Assembly (NCBI RefSeq): GCF_018118585.1
Contig: NZ_CP069421.1
Location: forward strand, 2,728,001 to 2,792,000
DNA from: Aristaeella lactis
Lineage (GTDB): Bacteria > Bacillota > Clostridia > Christensenellales > Aristaeellaceae
Length of the DNA stretch: 64,000 nucleotides
Direction of reading: 5' to 3'
The notes under the pieces: generated by a model
Told to the model about the DNA's origin: nothing
Database searches by the model: none
What the model saw: only the letters and a program-made list of their open reading frames with translations
Translations under genes and position numbers: made by a program
In this document: positions 8,971 through 17,886 of the stretch, one piece after another
How positions within the stretch are numbered: position 1 is the first letter of the stretch
Layout: every line of letters begins with the position of its first letter

Positions 8971-9975
8971 TTATTTCAACATTCCGTCTGTCAGGTTAAC
9001 AACCCAGGTGAGGCAATCTTCATTCATCTTTGTGAGCTGGTCGGTGGCTTTTACTTTCTGGAAGCCGCCATCCATAATGGCTGTTAAGACAGGCGAGACC
9101 AGGGATAGGTCGCATAAACCCATATGACCTATGTTTTCATAATGGATGTTTGTATAAAGAGGGTTGGGACTGTCCCAAAACTTTGCGTTGTTTCCGTACT
9201 GTCCCCATTCCTTCAGATGCGGATAACTGGCATCGGAATAGATGCTTAATACAGGGACATTATAATCGCTGTCATCAAAAATGAACTTGCCGTTTTCAAC
9301 ACCCTTAATGTCGTACATAAACGGTGATTCCAAAGCAATAACACCGACCACGTCATTCCTGATCCTGGCCATGGCATATGCCGCCGACCCGCCGAGGGAA
9401 TGCCCTTCAGCGATAAACTGAGATGCTCCGGCTTTTGCTGTCCAGTCATCCATGACCGCATTCAGATCATCGGTTCTGATTTCCATCCACTTATGGAAAA
9501 CTTCATAGGCCTTCTCAGGATCCTCATCCGGTTTCAGGGCAGACATTTCCTTTAAAAAGTCCATGCTTGGGCCGCTTTTCCTGCCATTTTCATATCTGAC
9601 CCATGCCGCCTGACCGGGGTGAGCTACCGCAAGGACTGTGTATCCGTGGCTTGCCAGTTCCCGATAAAGACTCACGTTGTTATCTATTGTTCCGCAGGAT
9701 CCATGAGACGCCACAATAACCGACTTTTCTTCGGTACAATCAACGGGATACCATCTTCTGACCTGAAGCTGCCTCTTGCTGTCCTTCCCGGAATAGGGAT
9801 CTGCCTTGTCTTCATTCACCCAGTAATCTTCGGAAGTGACTTGGTATTTCCCTGTGACAGGAATCTCTTTTACCGGCGGGAACAATATAAACTTAAGGGC
9901 CACGATTACCACAGCCACGATTACGATCGCAATCATCACGCGTTTCACCTTCCTGTTTCCTGCTGCTTTTTTCAT
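8971..9975 (-). CDS. Membrane-anchored alpha/beta hydrolase (PAF-acetylhydrolase/dienelactone-hydrolase-like)
   Basis: 334 residues. An N-terminal membrane anchor (about 11-33, VMIAIVIVAVVIVALKFIL) is followed by an extracellular alpha/beta hydrolase domain. Visible family features are the oxyanion region VIVASHGSCGT, the nucleophile elbow AEGHSLGG (catalytic Ser) near residue 192, and late candidate Asp and His residues (ENIGHMGLCDL). The substrate is unknown; the closest families hydrolyse short-chain esters or oxidised phospholipids. Its ATG overlaps the stop of the PadR gene (ATGA), so both form one operon read from the promoter at 10635-10663. Confidence 0.85.
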   Translation of the reverse strand: MKKAAGNRKVKRVMIAIVIVAVVIVALKFILFPPVKEIPVTGKYQVTSEDYWVNEDKADPYSGKDSKRQLQVRRWYPVDCTEEKSVIVASHGSCGTIDNNVSLYRELASHGYTVLAVAHPGQAAWVRYENGRKSGPSMDFLKEMSALKPDEDPEKAYEVFHKWMEIRTDDLNAVMDDWTAKAGASQFIAEGHSLGGSAAYAMARIRNDVVGVIALESPFMYDIKGVENGKFIFDDSDYNVPVLSIYSDASYPHLKEWGQYGNNAKFWDSPNPLYTNIHYENIGHMGLCDLSLVSPVLTAIMDGGFQKVKATDQLTKMNEDCLTWVVNLTDGMLK

Positions 9976-10601
9976 AACGAATCTTCCTTCAGTTCGCGTT
10001 TCAGGATTTTCTTATAAAACTCCAAATCTGTCTTCACTCTCTCCAACCCATACTCCAGCATGTAGAGCTGGTAATTGTCTATGTTGGTGACAGCCTGTTC
10101 AACGGACTTTTCTCCGGAAACCTCCAGCAGGTTGCTGACAAGGCCGGGGTCTTCCTTTATTCGTCTGGTGTTTCTTTCTATCGCGGTTTTCTGGGTTTTA
10201 TCAACGCAGTCTTTAATGACAAGAAGTTTCCTGTACTCGTCCTCCAGATCGGAAATGAACGATTTAAGGAACGCGACTCTTTTCTTGCCGGGGGCGATTC
10301 CAAGGAAGAAAAACTTCCCCTCCTCCATGCTCTTCATCTTTTGGATGTTGATCGGAGTTCCCACCCAATCTTTATAATAGTACACGCCTTCGGGTGTGAG
10401 GCTGTACTGCTTCTTCAGGGTATTATTGTCCACATATTCGGTTACGGAAACATATCCTTTGTCCAGAAGTTTCCTGATTGCAGTCTGCATACTTCCAAGG
10501 CTGTCACTGCAAACTGTGGAAAGATTCTGCTGTATATAGGTGCGCATTTCATAGATCGTCATGGCTTTCAGAATAAGCAGGCTGAGGATCATGTTTTCCA
10601 T
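9972..10601 (-). CDS. PadR-family transcriptional regulator
   Basis: 209 residues. The N-terminal winged helix (MENMILSLLILKAMTIYEMRTYI, then SLGSMQTAIRKLLDKGYVSVTEY and KQYSLTPEG) is the PadR signature; the C-terminal half is helical (Vir_act_alpha_C type) and serves dimerisation and ligand binding. It is translationally coupled to the downstream membrane hydrolase, so it most likely represses that gene and itself through the 19-bp palindrome at 10635-10653. The effector is unknown. Confidence 0.9.
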   Translation of the reverse strand: MENMILSLLILKAMTIYEMRTYIQQNLSTVCSDSLGSMQTAIRKLLDKGYVSVTEYVDNNTLKKQYSLTPEGVYYYKDWVGTPINIQKMKSMEEGKFFFLGIAPGKKRVAFLKSFISDLEDEYRKLLVIKDCVDKTQKTAIERNTRRIKEDPGLVSNLLEVSGEKSVEQAVTNIDNYQLYMLEYGLERVKTDLEFYKKILKRELKEDSL

Positions 10602-10634
10602 CGTCAGTGCTCCTTTCCTGTGTTGCTAATAGGA

Positions 10635-10663
10635 ATATTACTATTAGTAATATATTCTGTCAA
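10635..10663 (-). promoter_or_regulatory. padR-hydrolase promoter with palindromic operator
   Basis: Minus strand: TTGACA (10663-10658), 17-bp spacer, TAATAT (10640-10635). A perfect 19-bp palindrome ATATTACTA-T-TAGTAATAT (10635-10653) covers the -10 box and most of the spacer, the expected site for a repressor. Confidence 0.8.
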
Positions 10664-10696
10664 GAAACTGAGTCAAACAGAAACGTTCCAAATGAT

Positions 10697-10735
10697 ATAA
10701 AAACAGCGCTCCGGATCGTTTGATCCGGAGCGCTG
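10697..10735 (-). terminator. Terminator after rfbD
   Basis: Perfect 14-bp stem CAGCGCTCCGGATC/GATCCGGAGCGCTG (10704-10717, 10722-10735). On the minus strand it is followed by TTTTTAT. Confidence 0.85.
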
Positions 10736-10754
10736 CCTGATCCTGAAGTGTTTA

Positions 10755-11612
10755 TCAGGCATGGATTTCGTCTTTGATCTCTTCCAGGTACCGGTCCAGG
10801 GCATTTTCCACGGTGGGCATGGGAGTGAAGCCGGATTCGGCAAGCTTGGAACCGTCCAGGCGGGAATTGAGAGGCCGCTTGGCGGGGGTGGGATATTCGG
10901 AGGAGGGAACCGGAATGACCCGACAGGGAAGGCCGGCCTTCTCCATAATCATCTTCGCGAAATCATACCAGGACAGGAAACCTTCATTGCGGACATGATA
11001 GATGCCGTATTTGTCGGTGATGATCATATCGCAGATGACGCGGGCGAGGTCCTGGGTATAGGTGGGGGATCCGATCTGGTCATTGACCACGCGGATCTCC
11101 TTTTTCTCAGCACCGAGGCGCAGCATGGTGCGGACGAAGTTGTGGCCGTTTTTGCCGAAGACCCAGCTGGTGCGAAGGATGAAGTAGCGGGTCATCAGGG
11201 AGCGGACGGCGTCCTCGCCCTGAACCTTGCTCATGCCGTAGACGTTCTGGGGGCCGTAGGGATCATCCACCTGGTAGGGCTTATCCCCGGTGCCGGGGAA
11301 AACATAGTCGGTGGAGATGAACACCAGTTTCGCACCTACGCTGAGGGCGGCCCGGACCACATTAACCGTACCCATGCCGTTGACGGCGGCACAGATTTCA
11401 GGCTGCGACTCCGCTTTGTCCACGCCGGTATAGGCAGCGCAATGGACAATGACGGACGGGCGGAACTCCTGTACATAGTTTTTGACGGCCTGGCCGTCGG
11501 TCAGGTCAAAATCCTGCATGTCGACGCCGCGGCATTCAATGCCCCGGGCCTCCAGCTGGCGTACGGTGTCCCAGCCGAGCTGACCGGCGTATCCGGTTAC
11601 GAGAACTCTCAT
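10755..11612 (-). CDS. rfbD: dTDP-4-dehydrorhamnose reductase
   Basis: 285-residue NADPH-dependent reductase of the extended short-chain dehydrogenase type, performing the last step of dTDP-L-rhamnose synthesis for cell-surface glycans. The Rossmann motif VTGYAGQLGWD is at residues 5-15; VIVHCAAYTGVDKAE, FISTDYVFPG and the catalytic YGMSK (Tyr-x3-Lys) near 125 follow, with RTSWVFGKNGHNFV downstream. The length is typical. rfbA, rfbB and rfbC are not adjacent, so the gene is isolated here; it has its own terminator. Confidence 0.92.
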   Translation of the reverse strand: MRVLVTGYAGQLGWDTVRQLEARGIECRGVDMQDFDLTDGQAVKNYVQEFRPSVIVHCAAYTGVDKAESQPEICAAVNGMGTVNVVRAALSVGAKLVFISTDYVFPGTGDKPYQVDDPYGPQNVYGMSKVQGEDAVRSLMTRYFILRTSWVFGKNGHNFVRTMLRLGAEKKEIRVVNDQIGSPTYTQDLARVICDMIITDKYGIYHVRNEGFLSWYDFAKMIMEKAGLPCRVIPVPSSEYPTPAKRPLNSRLDGSKLAESGFTPMPTVENALDRYLEEIKDEIHA

Positions 11613-11624
11613 ACAGCACCTCCG

Positions 11625-11940
11625 GAATTTAATTAAGAATTAAGAATTCAGAATTCTGCGATCGCTGTTACCAAAAGGCTGAAACGCCTTTTGACAGCTG
11701 TAGCATGGCAACCGTTACCCAAATCAAAGATTTGGACAGTTGCTCAACAATGACCGCGGCGGCGGGGGAGATTTCTCCGCTCCACTGCGTTCCGGTCGAA
11801 ATGACACTTTGGCGAACGGGTTTCTACTACTGTGGGGGAGACTTAATCAATGCACAATGAATAATCTCTGCCGCGGCGGGGAAACATCAAATAACAACAA
11901 TATATTATATAACATCAGGGGTTTTTCCGGCAAGAAGTGA
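11625..11940. repeat. Intergenic repeat region between rfbD and lysC
   Basis: About 315 bases without a credible gene. It starts with an AT tract (11625-11657, AATTAAGAATTCAGAATTC type). Hairpins follow at 11673-11692 (AAAAGGC/GCCTTTT) and 11719-11735 (CCAAATC-AAA-GATTTGG), then a GC-rich block at about 11757-11815 containing GATTTCTCCGCTCC and TCCGGTCGAAATGACA. The last wording is, from memory, a common dispersed repeat in Clostridia; a search would be needed to confirm that. The small open frame at 11740-11940 is a translation of the repeat. Confidence 0.6.
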
Positions 11941-11976
11941 GGAAAAGAAAAACGCCTGCGGATTTCCGCAGGCGTA
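11941..11976 (-). terminator. Terminator after lysC
   Basis: Stem CGCCTGCGG/CCGCAGGCG (11953-11961, 11966-11974). On the minus strand it is followed by TTTTTCTTTTCC. Confidence 0.88.
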
Positions 11977-11988
11977 ATAATCATATGT

Positions 11989-13311
11989 TTATCCTACAAA
12001 TTCATGATAAATGGCGTGGATGGTGGCTTCGAAGTCGTTGTCATTGACACCGACGATAATGCTCAGCTCGCTGGAGCCCTGGTCGATCATCCGCACGTTG
12101 ATGCGGGCACGGCTCATGGCGGAGAAGAGACGGGCGGCGGTGCCGCAGTTATGCACCATGCCGCGGCCGACGGTCGCAATGATGGACATGTTGTCGCTGA
12201 CAGAGACGCTGCCACTGCCGTTGACCAGGTTTTCGATCTCCCGGAGGATATCGGTGCGGTGGGGCTCCAGGGAGGAGCTGTTCACCACGACGCACATGCT
12301 GTCGATACCGGTGGGCATATGCTCAAAGGACACGCCGTAATTCTCGAGGACCTGCAGAACCTTGCGGCCGAAACCGACCTCGCTGTTCATCATGCTCTTT
12401 TCCACGGAGATAACGCTGTATCCCTTGTGGCCGGCGATACCGGTGATCGTGGGAACGGAGATCTCGTTGGGAGCGTTCTTGCTGATCATGGTGCCGGGAT
12501 GATACGGCTTGTTGGTGTTGCGGATGTTGGTGGGGATGCCGGCCTTGTGCACGGGGAACATGGCGTCCTCATGCAGGACGGAAGCGCCCATGTGGCTCAG
12601 CTCCCGGAGTTCCTTGTAGGTGATGGAGGAGATTTCCGCCGGGTTGTCAATGATCCGGGGATCCGCCATCAGGAAACCGGAAACGTCGGTCCAGTTTTCA
12701 TACACATCGGCATTGACCGCGCGGGCAACCAGGGCGCCGGTGATATCACTGCCGCTGCGGGAGAAAGTGCAGACTTCGCCGTTCTCCTTGGAACCGTAGA
12801 AACCGGGCACAACGGAAGGCTCGCCGTCCTTCAGGAGGGCGGAAAGCTTTTCCTGGGTTTTCTCATCATCCAGGGTGCCGTTTTCGCGGAAGATGATTCC
12901 GTCATAGGGATCCACGAAACGCCATCCCAGGTAGTCAGCCATGAGGATACCGCAGAGGTACTCACCGCGGCTGGCGCACCAGTCCTTGCCCTTGCCGCCG
13001 GAGATGCCCTGTTCCACCTCGTCCAGCTTGGAGGCGATATCCACCTTCAGATGCAGGCCGCGGGCGATGGACAGATAGCGATCCCGGATACGGGAAAAAG
13101 GCTCGGCGATGGACTTGCCTTCGGTGGCAAGATCGTAGCACTGATACAGCAGATCAGTGACTTTATCGTCTTCCTTGTAGCGCTTTCCGGGGGCGCTGGG
13201 GATCAGGTAACGGCGGGTGGGTTCCAGCTCCAGGATGCTCCGCACTTTGCGGAACTGTTCGTCATTGGCCAGCGAACTGCCGCCGAACTTTGTCACAATA
13301 CATTCAAGCAC
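11989..13311 (-). CDS. lysC: Aspartate kinase
   Basis: 440 residues; phosphorylates aspartate, the first step toward lysine, diaminopimelate, methionine and threonine. The N-terminal kinase motif is KFGGSSLANDEQF (residues 8-20); later come GSRGEYL-like ASRGEYLCGILMA and FSRSGSDITGALVA, conserved in the amino-acid kinase fold. Two ACT domains (about 290-440) hold the regulatory site, including MPTGIDSMCVVV and INVRMIDQGSSELSIIVGV. The protein is monofunctional, with no homoserine dehydrogenase part. GTG start at 13311 with GGAGGA upstream. Feedback inhibition by lysine or threonine is likely, but which one cannot be told. Confidence 0.93.
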   Translation of the reverse strand: MLECIVTKFGGSSLANDEQFRKVRSILELEPTRRYLIPSAPGKRYKEDDKVTDLLYQCYDLATEGKSIAEPFSRIRDRYLSIARGLHLKVDIASKLDEVEQGISGGKGKDWCASRGEYLCGILMADYLGWRFVDPYDGIIFRENGTLDDEKTQEKLSALLKDGEPSVVPGFYGSKENGEVCTFSRSGSDITGALVARAVNADVYENWTDVSGFLMADPRIIDNPAEISSITYKELRELSHMGASVLHEDAMFPVHKAGIPTNIRNTNKPYHPGTMISKNAPNEISVPTITGIAGHKGYSVISVEKSMMNSEVGFGRKVLQVLENYGVSFEHMPTGIDSMCVVVNSSSLEPHRTDILREIENLVNGSGSVSVSDNMSIIATVGRGMVHNCGTAARLFSAMSRARINVRMIDQGSSELSIIVGVNDNDFEATIHAIYHEFVG

Positions 13312-13351
13312 AGGCGTTCCTCCATTGATCGTACATAGCAGACTAACGCTT

Positions 13352-13381
13352 ATAATACCGCTGAAAGGGCTTTTATGTCAA
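13352..13381 (-). promoter_or_regulatory. lysC promoter
   Basis: Minus strand: TTGACA (13381-13376), 18-bp spacer, TATTAT (13357-13352). It lies in the 70-base gap after the comF stop codon, so lysC can be expressed independently of comF. Confidence 0.65.
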
Positions 13382-14086
13382 TCATTTTCGGGCTGTGACG
13401 GTCAGGGCAAAAATCTTTTCCGCGCCGCCGGCATGCAAAGCATCGGCGCAGCGGCACAGGGTGGTGCCTGTGGTGCGTACGTCATCCACGATAAGCACGG
13501 GAAAAGAAATGGGTTCTTTGGCCCGGAAAGCGCCTTTCAGGTTAGCGGCACGCTGCCCGGCGCTGAGGCCGACCTGGTGTTTTTCAAACCGGTCCCGCCG
13601 AAGCAGCAGCTGGCGGCAGGGCAGGGACAGCTTTTCGGCAAAGGCTTCCGCCAGCAGTCTCCCGTGATCAACAGCCCGGTCCCGGCGGCGGGATTCCGGC
13701 ATGGTGACCCAGGTGACAACGGTATCCGGCGGAAAAACAACGTCATCCGGCAGGGGCAGGAGCAGGTCCGCGAGCACACCGGCTGCCCGGGCCTCCGCGC
13801 CGTATTTGAGCCGGATGATCAGCTGGCGGGGAACGCCGTCATGGGGACGGAGGGACCAGACGGTCAGTCCTGGCTGCAGTTCCTTTTCCCGCCAGGCATA
13901 GAAAAGGCCATTGTACCGGAGGGAATCACGGCAGGCAGCGCAAAGCGCGCCTCCGTCCGTTGCCCGGCCGCAGGCGCAGCACAAAACATTCTCGGGCCAG
14001 ATCACATCCCGGCCCCAGGCGGCAAGCGCTTTTTCCAAAGGCCCCCACTTGCCAAAGAGCCATTTTTCAAATTTACGGGAACTCAT
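13382..14086 (-). CDS. ComF-family phosphoribosyltransferase-like protein
   Basis: 234 residues. ComFC proteins are needed for DNA uptake during transformation in several Bacillota, probably on the cytoplasmic side. An N-terminal zinc-binding pattern is visible (CCACGRATDGGALCAAC, about residues 35-51), then a type I phosphoribosyltransferase domain ending in the PRPP loop VLIVDDVRTTGTT near 195-207. The start codon overlaps the recD2 stop by four bases (ATGA), so both are one transcript. The partner helicase comFA is absent from the window; RecD2 sits in its place. Confidence 0.88.
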   Translation of the reverse strand: MSSRKFEKWLFGKWGPLEKALAAWGRDVIWPENVLCCACGRATDGGALCAACRDSLRYNGLFYAWREKELQPGLTVWSLRPHDGVPRQLIIRLKYGAEARAAGVLADLLLPLPDDVVFPPDTVVTWVTMPESRRRDRAVDHGRLLAEAFAEKLSLPCRQLLLRRDRFEKHQVGLSAGQRAANLKGAFRAKEPISFPVLIVDDVRTTGTTLCRCADALHAGGAEKIFALTVTARK

Positions 14087-16314
14087 CGGACCAGCTCCCC
14101 GGTATCAATGAGCCGCCGGGCCAGGGTGGTATAGCGGCGGATCACATGGTCGTTCTCCACCATGCGGCGGATGACGGACTCCATGCCGACGAGCACCACC
14201 AGGCTTTTTGCCCGGGTCAGGGCGGTATAAAGCAGGTTGCGGGTAAGCAGCATGGGCGGGCCGGGGGTCACCGGCATCACGATGACCGGGAACTCACTGC
14301 CCTGGGATTTGTGCACGCTGAGGCAGTAGGCGGGTTCCAGGTCTTCCAGGTCCCCGGTTTCATAGGTGACATCCCGGTCTTCGTCGAAGCGGACGGTCAG
14401 TGTCTGGTTTTCCGGATCCACGGCGGTGATGAAGCCCACATCCCCGTTGAAGACACCGGCGCCTTCCTCAATGCCTTCCGGGGTTTTCCGATACCAGGGC
14501 AGCCGGTAGTCGTTCCGGGTCTGGATCACCTTATCGCCAAGACGGAAGAGAATCTCTCCCCAGAGGAGCTGCGGCTTGTCCGGGGACGGCGGGTTCAGGA
14601 CTTCCTGCAGGCGCAGGTTAAGGGCGTTGACGCCGCATTCCCCCTTGCGGGAAGGGGCCAGGACCTGGATGTTCCGGACGGAAAGGGCCAGGCGGTCCTT
14701 TTCCGGATAGTGCAGGTAGCCGGGCAGGCGGGAGGTGACCAGGGCCGTGATGCTCTGGGCCGCGTCCGCCAGGGCAGTCTTTCGCTCAAAGAAGAAATCG
14801 GTGCCCTTTTCGTTGAGGATGGGCATTTTTCCGCTGTTGATCAGGTGGGCGTTGAGGACGATATGGCTTTCGCCGCTCTGGCGGTAGATCTCCGTGAGGC
14901 GGACGCAGGGAACTTCCCCGCTGTCAAGGATATCCCCCAGTACATTGCCGGCGCCGACGCTGGGCAGCTGGTCCGCGTCACCGACGAGGATCAGGCGGGT
15001 GTCGGGACGGATGGCCTTGAGGAGGGCCCGCATGAGCACCAGGTCGATCATGGAGGTTTCATCGGCAATGACGCAGTCCGTATCCAGCGGATTGTCTTCG
15101 GTGCGGGTGAAGGCACCCTGCTCACCGCTGTATTCCAGCAGGCGGTGGATGGTGCGGGCTTCGGCCCCGGTGGCCTCGCTCATGCGCTTGGCGGCACGGC
15201 CGGTCGGCGCGCACAGGACGGTTTCATGCTCCTTCGAGAGCAGCTCCAGGATACAGTTGATGATGGTGGTCTTGCCGGTGCCGGGGCCGCCGGTGATGAC
15301 AAAGACGCCGTTTTCCAGCGCGCCGGCGATGGCCTTGCGCTGGGTGGGGGAAAAAGTGATTCCGCGGCTCTTTTCAAAAGACGTGATGGCGCGGGAAACA
15401 CCCGCGTATTTATCGGCGGAAGCGGCGGTCATCAGGCGGCGGATCATGAGGGCGACCTCCTGCTCCGCGTGCCAGTAGTACGGCAGGTAGATCCGGCGGG
15501 TGTCCGGATCATCCGATTCGGACAGAAGGGCGCCGGAAACCAGCAGGCCGCGCAGCGCCTGCTGGCAGAGCGACAGGGGAACGTTGAGCAAAGACGCGGA
15601 GGAGGAACAGAGTTCCTGCTCCGGCAGGTAGATATGGCCGGAAACCGCGGCGGCGTCACGCAGGATGTATTTCATGGCGGAACAGACGCGGTCTTCACTT
15701 TCAGGCGGAATCCCCAGGGACAGGCCGATCCGGTCGGCTGTTTTGAAACCGACACCCTCCAGGTCATCGCAGAGGCGGTAGGGATTTTCTCGGATCATCT
15801 CCGGTGTACGGTCGCCATAATGGCGGCTGATCCGGATGGCCAGGGCGGGGGAGATGCCGTAGGACTGGAGGAAGATCATGGCACGGCGGGTGCTCTGCTG
15901 CTCCAGGAAACTTTCGGCGATCATGGCGGCGCGCTTTTTGCCGATCCCCTTGACCTCGCTCAGCCGCTCGGGATGCTCGGAAAGGATGGTAAGGGTATCC
16001 TCGCCGAAGGCGGCAACGATCAGCGTAGCGGTGGAAGGACCTACCCCGTGGATGAGGCCGCTGCCGAGGAAACGTTCTATACCCAGGAGTGTTGTGGGCG
16101 TTTTCAGTTCACAGGAGACGCAGCGGAACTGGCGGCCGTAGGTACGGTGCTCAGTCCATTCGCCGGTGAAGACAGCCTGCTCGCCGGGGCTGAGTTCCGG
16201 CAGGGAACCGGTGACAGTGACCTCAGACCGGCCTGAACGGACGGTAAGGACGGTCCAGCCGTTTTCCTCATTCCGGAAGACGGTTCCCTCGATGGTTGCT
16301 TCAAGCTGTTCCAT
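14083..16314 (-). CDS. recD2: RecD2 5'-3' DNA helicase
   Basis: 743-residue SF1B helicase of the RecD2/YrrC type, acting in recombination and repair without RecBC. The N-terminal domain (OB-like, residues 1-80) is followed by tandem helix-hairpin-helix elements (VKGIGKKRAAMIAESF). The motor has Walker A ITGGPGTGKTTIIN near 340, Walker B-like VIADETSMID, LVGDADQLPSVGAGNVL, and the C-terminal AYCLSVHKSQGSEFPVIVM plus LLYTALTRAKSLV. Length and order match the family. It is transcribed ahead of comF, and no recB/recC homologues are seen. Confidence 0.93.
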   Translation of the reverse strand: MEQLEATIEGTVFRNEENGWTVLTVRSGRSEVTVTGSLPELSPGEQAVFTGEWTEHRTYGRQFRCVSCELKTPTTLLGIERFLGSGLIHGVGPSTATLIVAAFGEDTLTILSEHPERLSEVKGIGKKRAAMIAESFLEQQSTRRAMIFLQSYGISPALAIRISRHYGDRTPEMIRENPYRLCDDLEGVGFKTADRIGLSLGIPPESEDRVCSAMKYILRDAAAVSGHIYLPEQELCSSSASLLNVPLSLCQQALRGLLVSGALLSESDDPDTRRIYLPYYWHAEQEVALMIRRLMTAASADKYAGVSRAITSFEKSRGITFSPTQRKAIAGALENGVFVITGGPGTGKTTIINCILELLSKEHETVLCAPTGRAAKRMSEATGAEARTIHRLLEYSGEQGAFTRTEDNPLDTDCVIADETSMIDLVLMRALLKAIRPDTRLILVGDADQLPSVGAGNVLGDILDSGEVPCVRLTEIYRQSGESHIVLNAHLINSGKMPILNEKGTDFFFERKTALADAAQSITALVTSRLPGYLHYPEKDRLALSVRNIQVLAPSRKGECGVNALNLRLQEVLNPPSPDKPQLLWGEILFRLGDKVIQTRNDYRLPWYRKTPEGIEEGAGVFNGDVGFITAVDPENQTLTVRFDEDRDVTYETGDLEDLEPAYCLSVHKSQGSEFPVIVMPVTPGPPMLLTRNLLYTALTRAKSLVVLVGMESVIRRMVENDHVIRRYTTLARRLIDTGELVR

Positions 16315-16336
16315 ACATACGCTCCGCTGTTAACAG

Positions 16337-16365
16337 TAATTCATAATTCACAATTCATCATTTAT
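16337..16365. repeat. AT-rich tract upstream of recD2
   Basis: Same TAATTCATAATTCACAATTC wording as at 2003-2040. The rest of the gap to 16519 shows no gene or clear signal. Confidence 0.65.
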
Positions 16366-16519
16366 ATGCATGAACCGGGTGTCTGGTGAGGTTTGATATC
16401 AGCACCGAAAAAAGATGATTTACGTGAAAGATATGCAGGTGATGATTCGTTATATTCCTGAATTCCTGATTCCGGAATTTCAGACTGCCGACGCCTGATT
16501 GTATCATACAAAACATCTA

Positions 16520-16548
16520 TTGTCATCAGAGCCGCGGTTTGATATAAT
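16520..16548 (+). promoter_or_regulatory. Promoter of the peptidoglycan-binding protein gene
   Basis: TTGTCA, 17-bp spacer, perfect TATAAT. Confidence 0.75.
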
Positions 16549-16591
16549 AATTTGAAAAGGTAACAGCATATAGGACGGAGGAGTGGCACGT

Positions 16592-17764
16592 ATGGATTTA
16601 ATGAGGACCCTGCTGATATACATGTCGGCGACGTTAACGCTGGCGGTGCAGAGCACGGCCGCTCCGAAGGAGACGCCCATCCCGAGTCCCGTTCAGGATA
16701 CGGCGATCGTGGAGACTACGGACACTGTCGAAAAGGGCAGTGAAACCATCACCGCGGCGCCGAAGGCAAAGGAGAAGGAGACGGAGAAGATCACGCCCTT
16801 CCCGGTGCCTACCATTACGCCGAACACGAAGGGTTATCACAACCTGACCATGGGGACCAAGGGCAAGGAAGTCAAAAAACTGCAGGAAAAACTGATCGAG
16901 CTGAAATACCTGCCGGATGATTCCGCGGACGGAGCCTACGGACGGCAAACCTATAACGCAGTTAAGAAATTCCAGTATTACAACGGCCTGAAGGCCGACG
17001 GCATTGCCGGACGGGCGACGCAGACCAACCTGTTTGAAAACGACCAGATCGTTCCGAATCCGGAACAGACCGCCGCGCCGGAAGTGACACCCGCTCCGCC
17101 GGAAGCCACGAATGCGCCGGAAACACCCCCTGCCTCCGAGACCGCGGCTCCTGAAACTGTCCCCCCCGAGACAGACGCCCCTGTGACGGATGCGCCTGAG
17201 ACAGAAGCTCCGGCCGAAGAAACCGCCGTGCCGGCGGAAACAGAAGCGGTTCAGGAAACCGAAACCGCCCCGGCAACGGATGAGGATATTCCGGAAGTGG
17301 TTGAAAACGTGGATCTGGACGCGGACTTCTATGAACCGGTCAGCGGTAACGTTGCCCTGAACGAGGGAGATGGCCCGCTGGAATTCATGGTGATGGAAGA
17401 CGGCGTTCCGGTCACAACCCGGCCGCGCCTGAGCCAGAACGAAAACAAGATCCGCGTCAGCCTGGATGACCTGTGCGAGTGCGTGGACGGATGGCAGCTG
17501 ACGGATGACGGCGTGGGTTCCGTTGTGCTGGAAGCCGCGGGATATACCCTGGTCCTGTATAACGAGGACAAGGGCTGCTCCGCGTCGGTGGACGGCATGG
17601 AGATCTCCATGAAGGAAGACGATTACGACTTCGCCACGGAAGGCCACTTCATCAATGCCCAGTTCCTGGCTTCCGCCCTGAAGGGAGAAGCGGTCTGGGA
17701 TCAGGAAGAGAACACGCTGATGCTTCGGATCCGGGACAAGGAAGCCACCCAGTCAGCTGACTGA
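16592..17764 (+). CDS. Exported peptidoglycan-binding protein with copper-amine-oxidase-like C-terminal domain
   Basis: 390 residues. A hydrophobic N-terminus (MDLMRTLLIYMSATLTLAV) acts as signal or anchor. Residues about 85-150 form a PG_binding_1 domain (MGTKGKEVKKLQEKL, DGAYGRQTYNAVKKFQ, ADGIAGRAT). A Pro/Glu/Thr/Ala-rich linker of about 90 residues follows (about 155-240). The last 140 residues resemble the stalk/Cu-amine-oxidase N domain found in many secreted Clostridia proteins (RVSLDDLCECVDGW, FINAQFLASALKGEAVWDQEENTLMLR). It probably sits in the cell wall; no enzyme active site was seen. ATG at 16592 was preferred over an in-frame GTG at 16583 because GGAGG ends 9 bases before it. 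Confidence 0.8.
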   Translation: MDLMRTLLIYMSATLTLAVQSTAAPKETPIPSPVQDTAIVETTDTVEKGSETITAAPKAKEKETEKITPFPVPTITPNTKGYHNLTMGTKGKEVKKLQEKLIELKYLPDDSADGAYGRQTYNAVKKFQYYNGLKADGIAGRATQTNLFENDQIVPNPEQTAAPEVTPAPPEATNAPETPPASETAAPETVPPETDAPVTDAPETEAPAEETAVPAETEAVQETETAPATDEDIPEVVENVDLDADFYEPVSGNVALNEGDGPLEFMVMEDGVPVTTRPRLSQNENKIRVSLDDLCECVDGWQLTDDGVGSVVLEAAGYTLVLYNEDKGCSASVDGMEISMKEDDYDFATEGHFINAQFLASALKGEAVWDQEENTLMLRIRDKEATQSAD

Positions 17765-17799
17765 TGGACAATCCGGTCTGGAAACGTCCGGACAGGAAA

Positions 17800-17828
17800 T
17801 TGAAACCGATATCGAAATGCTGTATGAT
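17800..17828 (+). promoter_or_regulatory. Promoter of the HPr-like gene, followed by a leader hairpin
   Basis: TTGAAA, 17-bp spacer, TATGAT. The transcript would begin just before a perfect 9-bp hairpin TCACCGGAA-TTG-TTCCGGTGA (17837-17857), which ends 13 bases before the AAGGAGGTG ribosome site. The hairpin may stabilise the mRNA. Confidence 0.7.
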
Positions 17829-17886
17829 ATGAACCCTCACCGGAATTGTTCCGGTGACGGACAAAAAACAAAGGAGGTGCTTTGCC

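Noticed and set aside
11740-11940. 66-codon frame between rfbD and lysC
   Set aside because: It lies in repeat sequence and has no ribosome site.
12004-13338. 444-codon plus-strand frame over lysC
   Set aside because: GC-rich antisense shadow of aspartate kinase, rich in Ala/Gly/Asp/His without motifs.
13960-16236. 758-codon plus-strand frame over comF-recD2
   Set aside because: Antisense of an intact helicase gene with all motor motifs; GC bias keeps the frame open.
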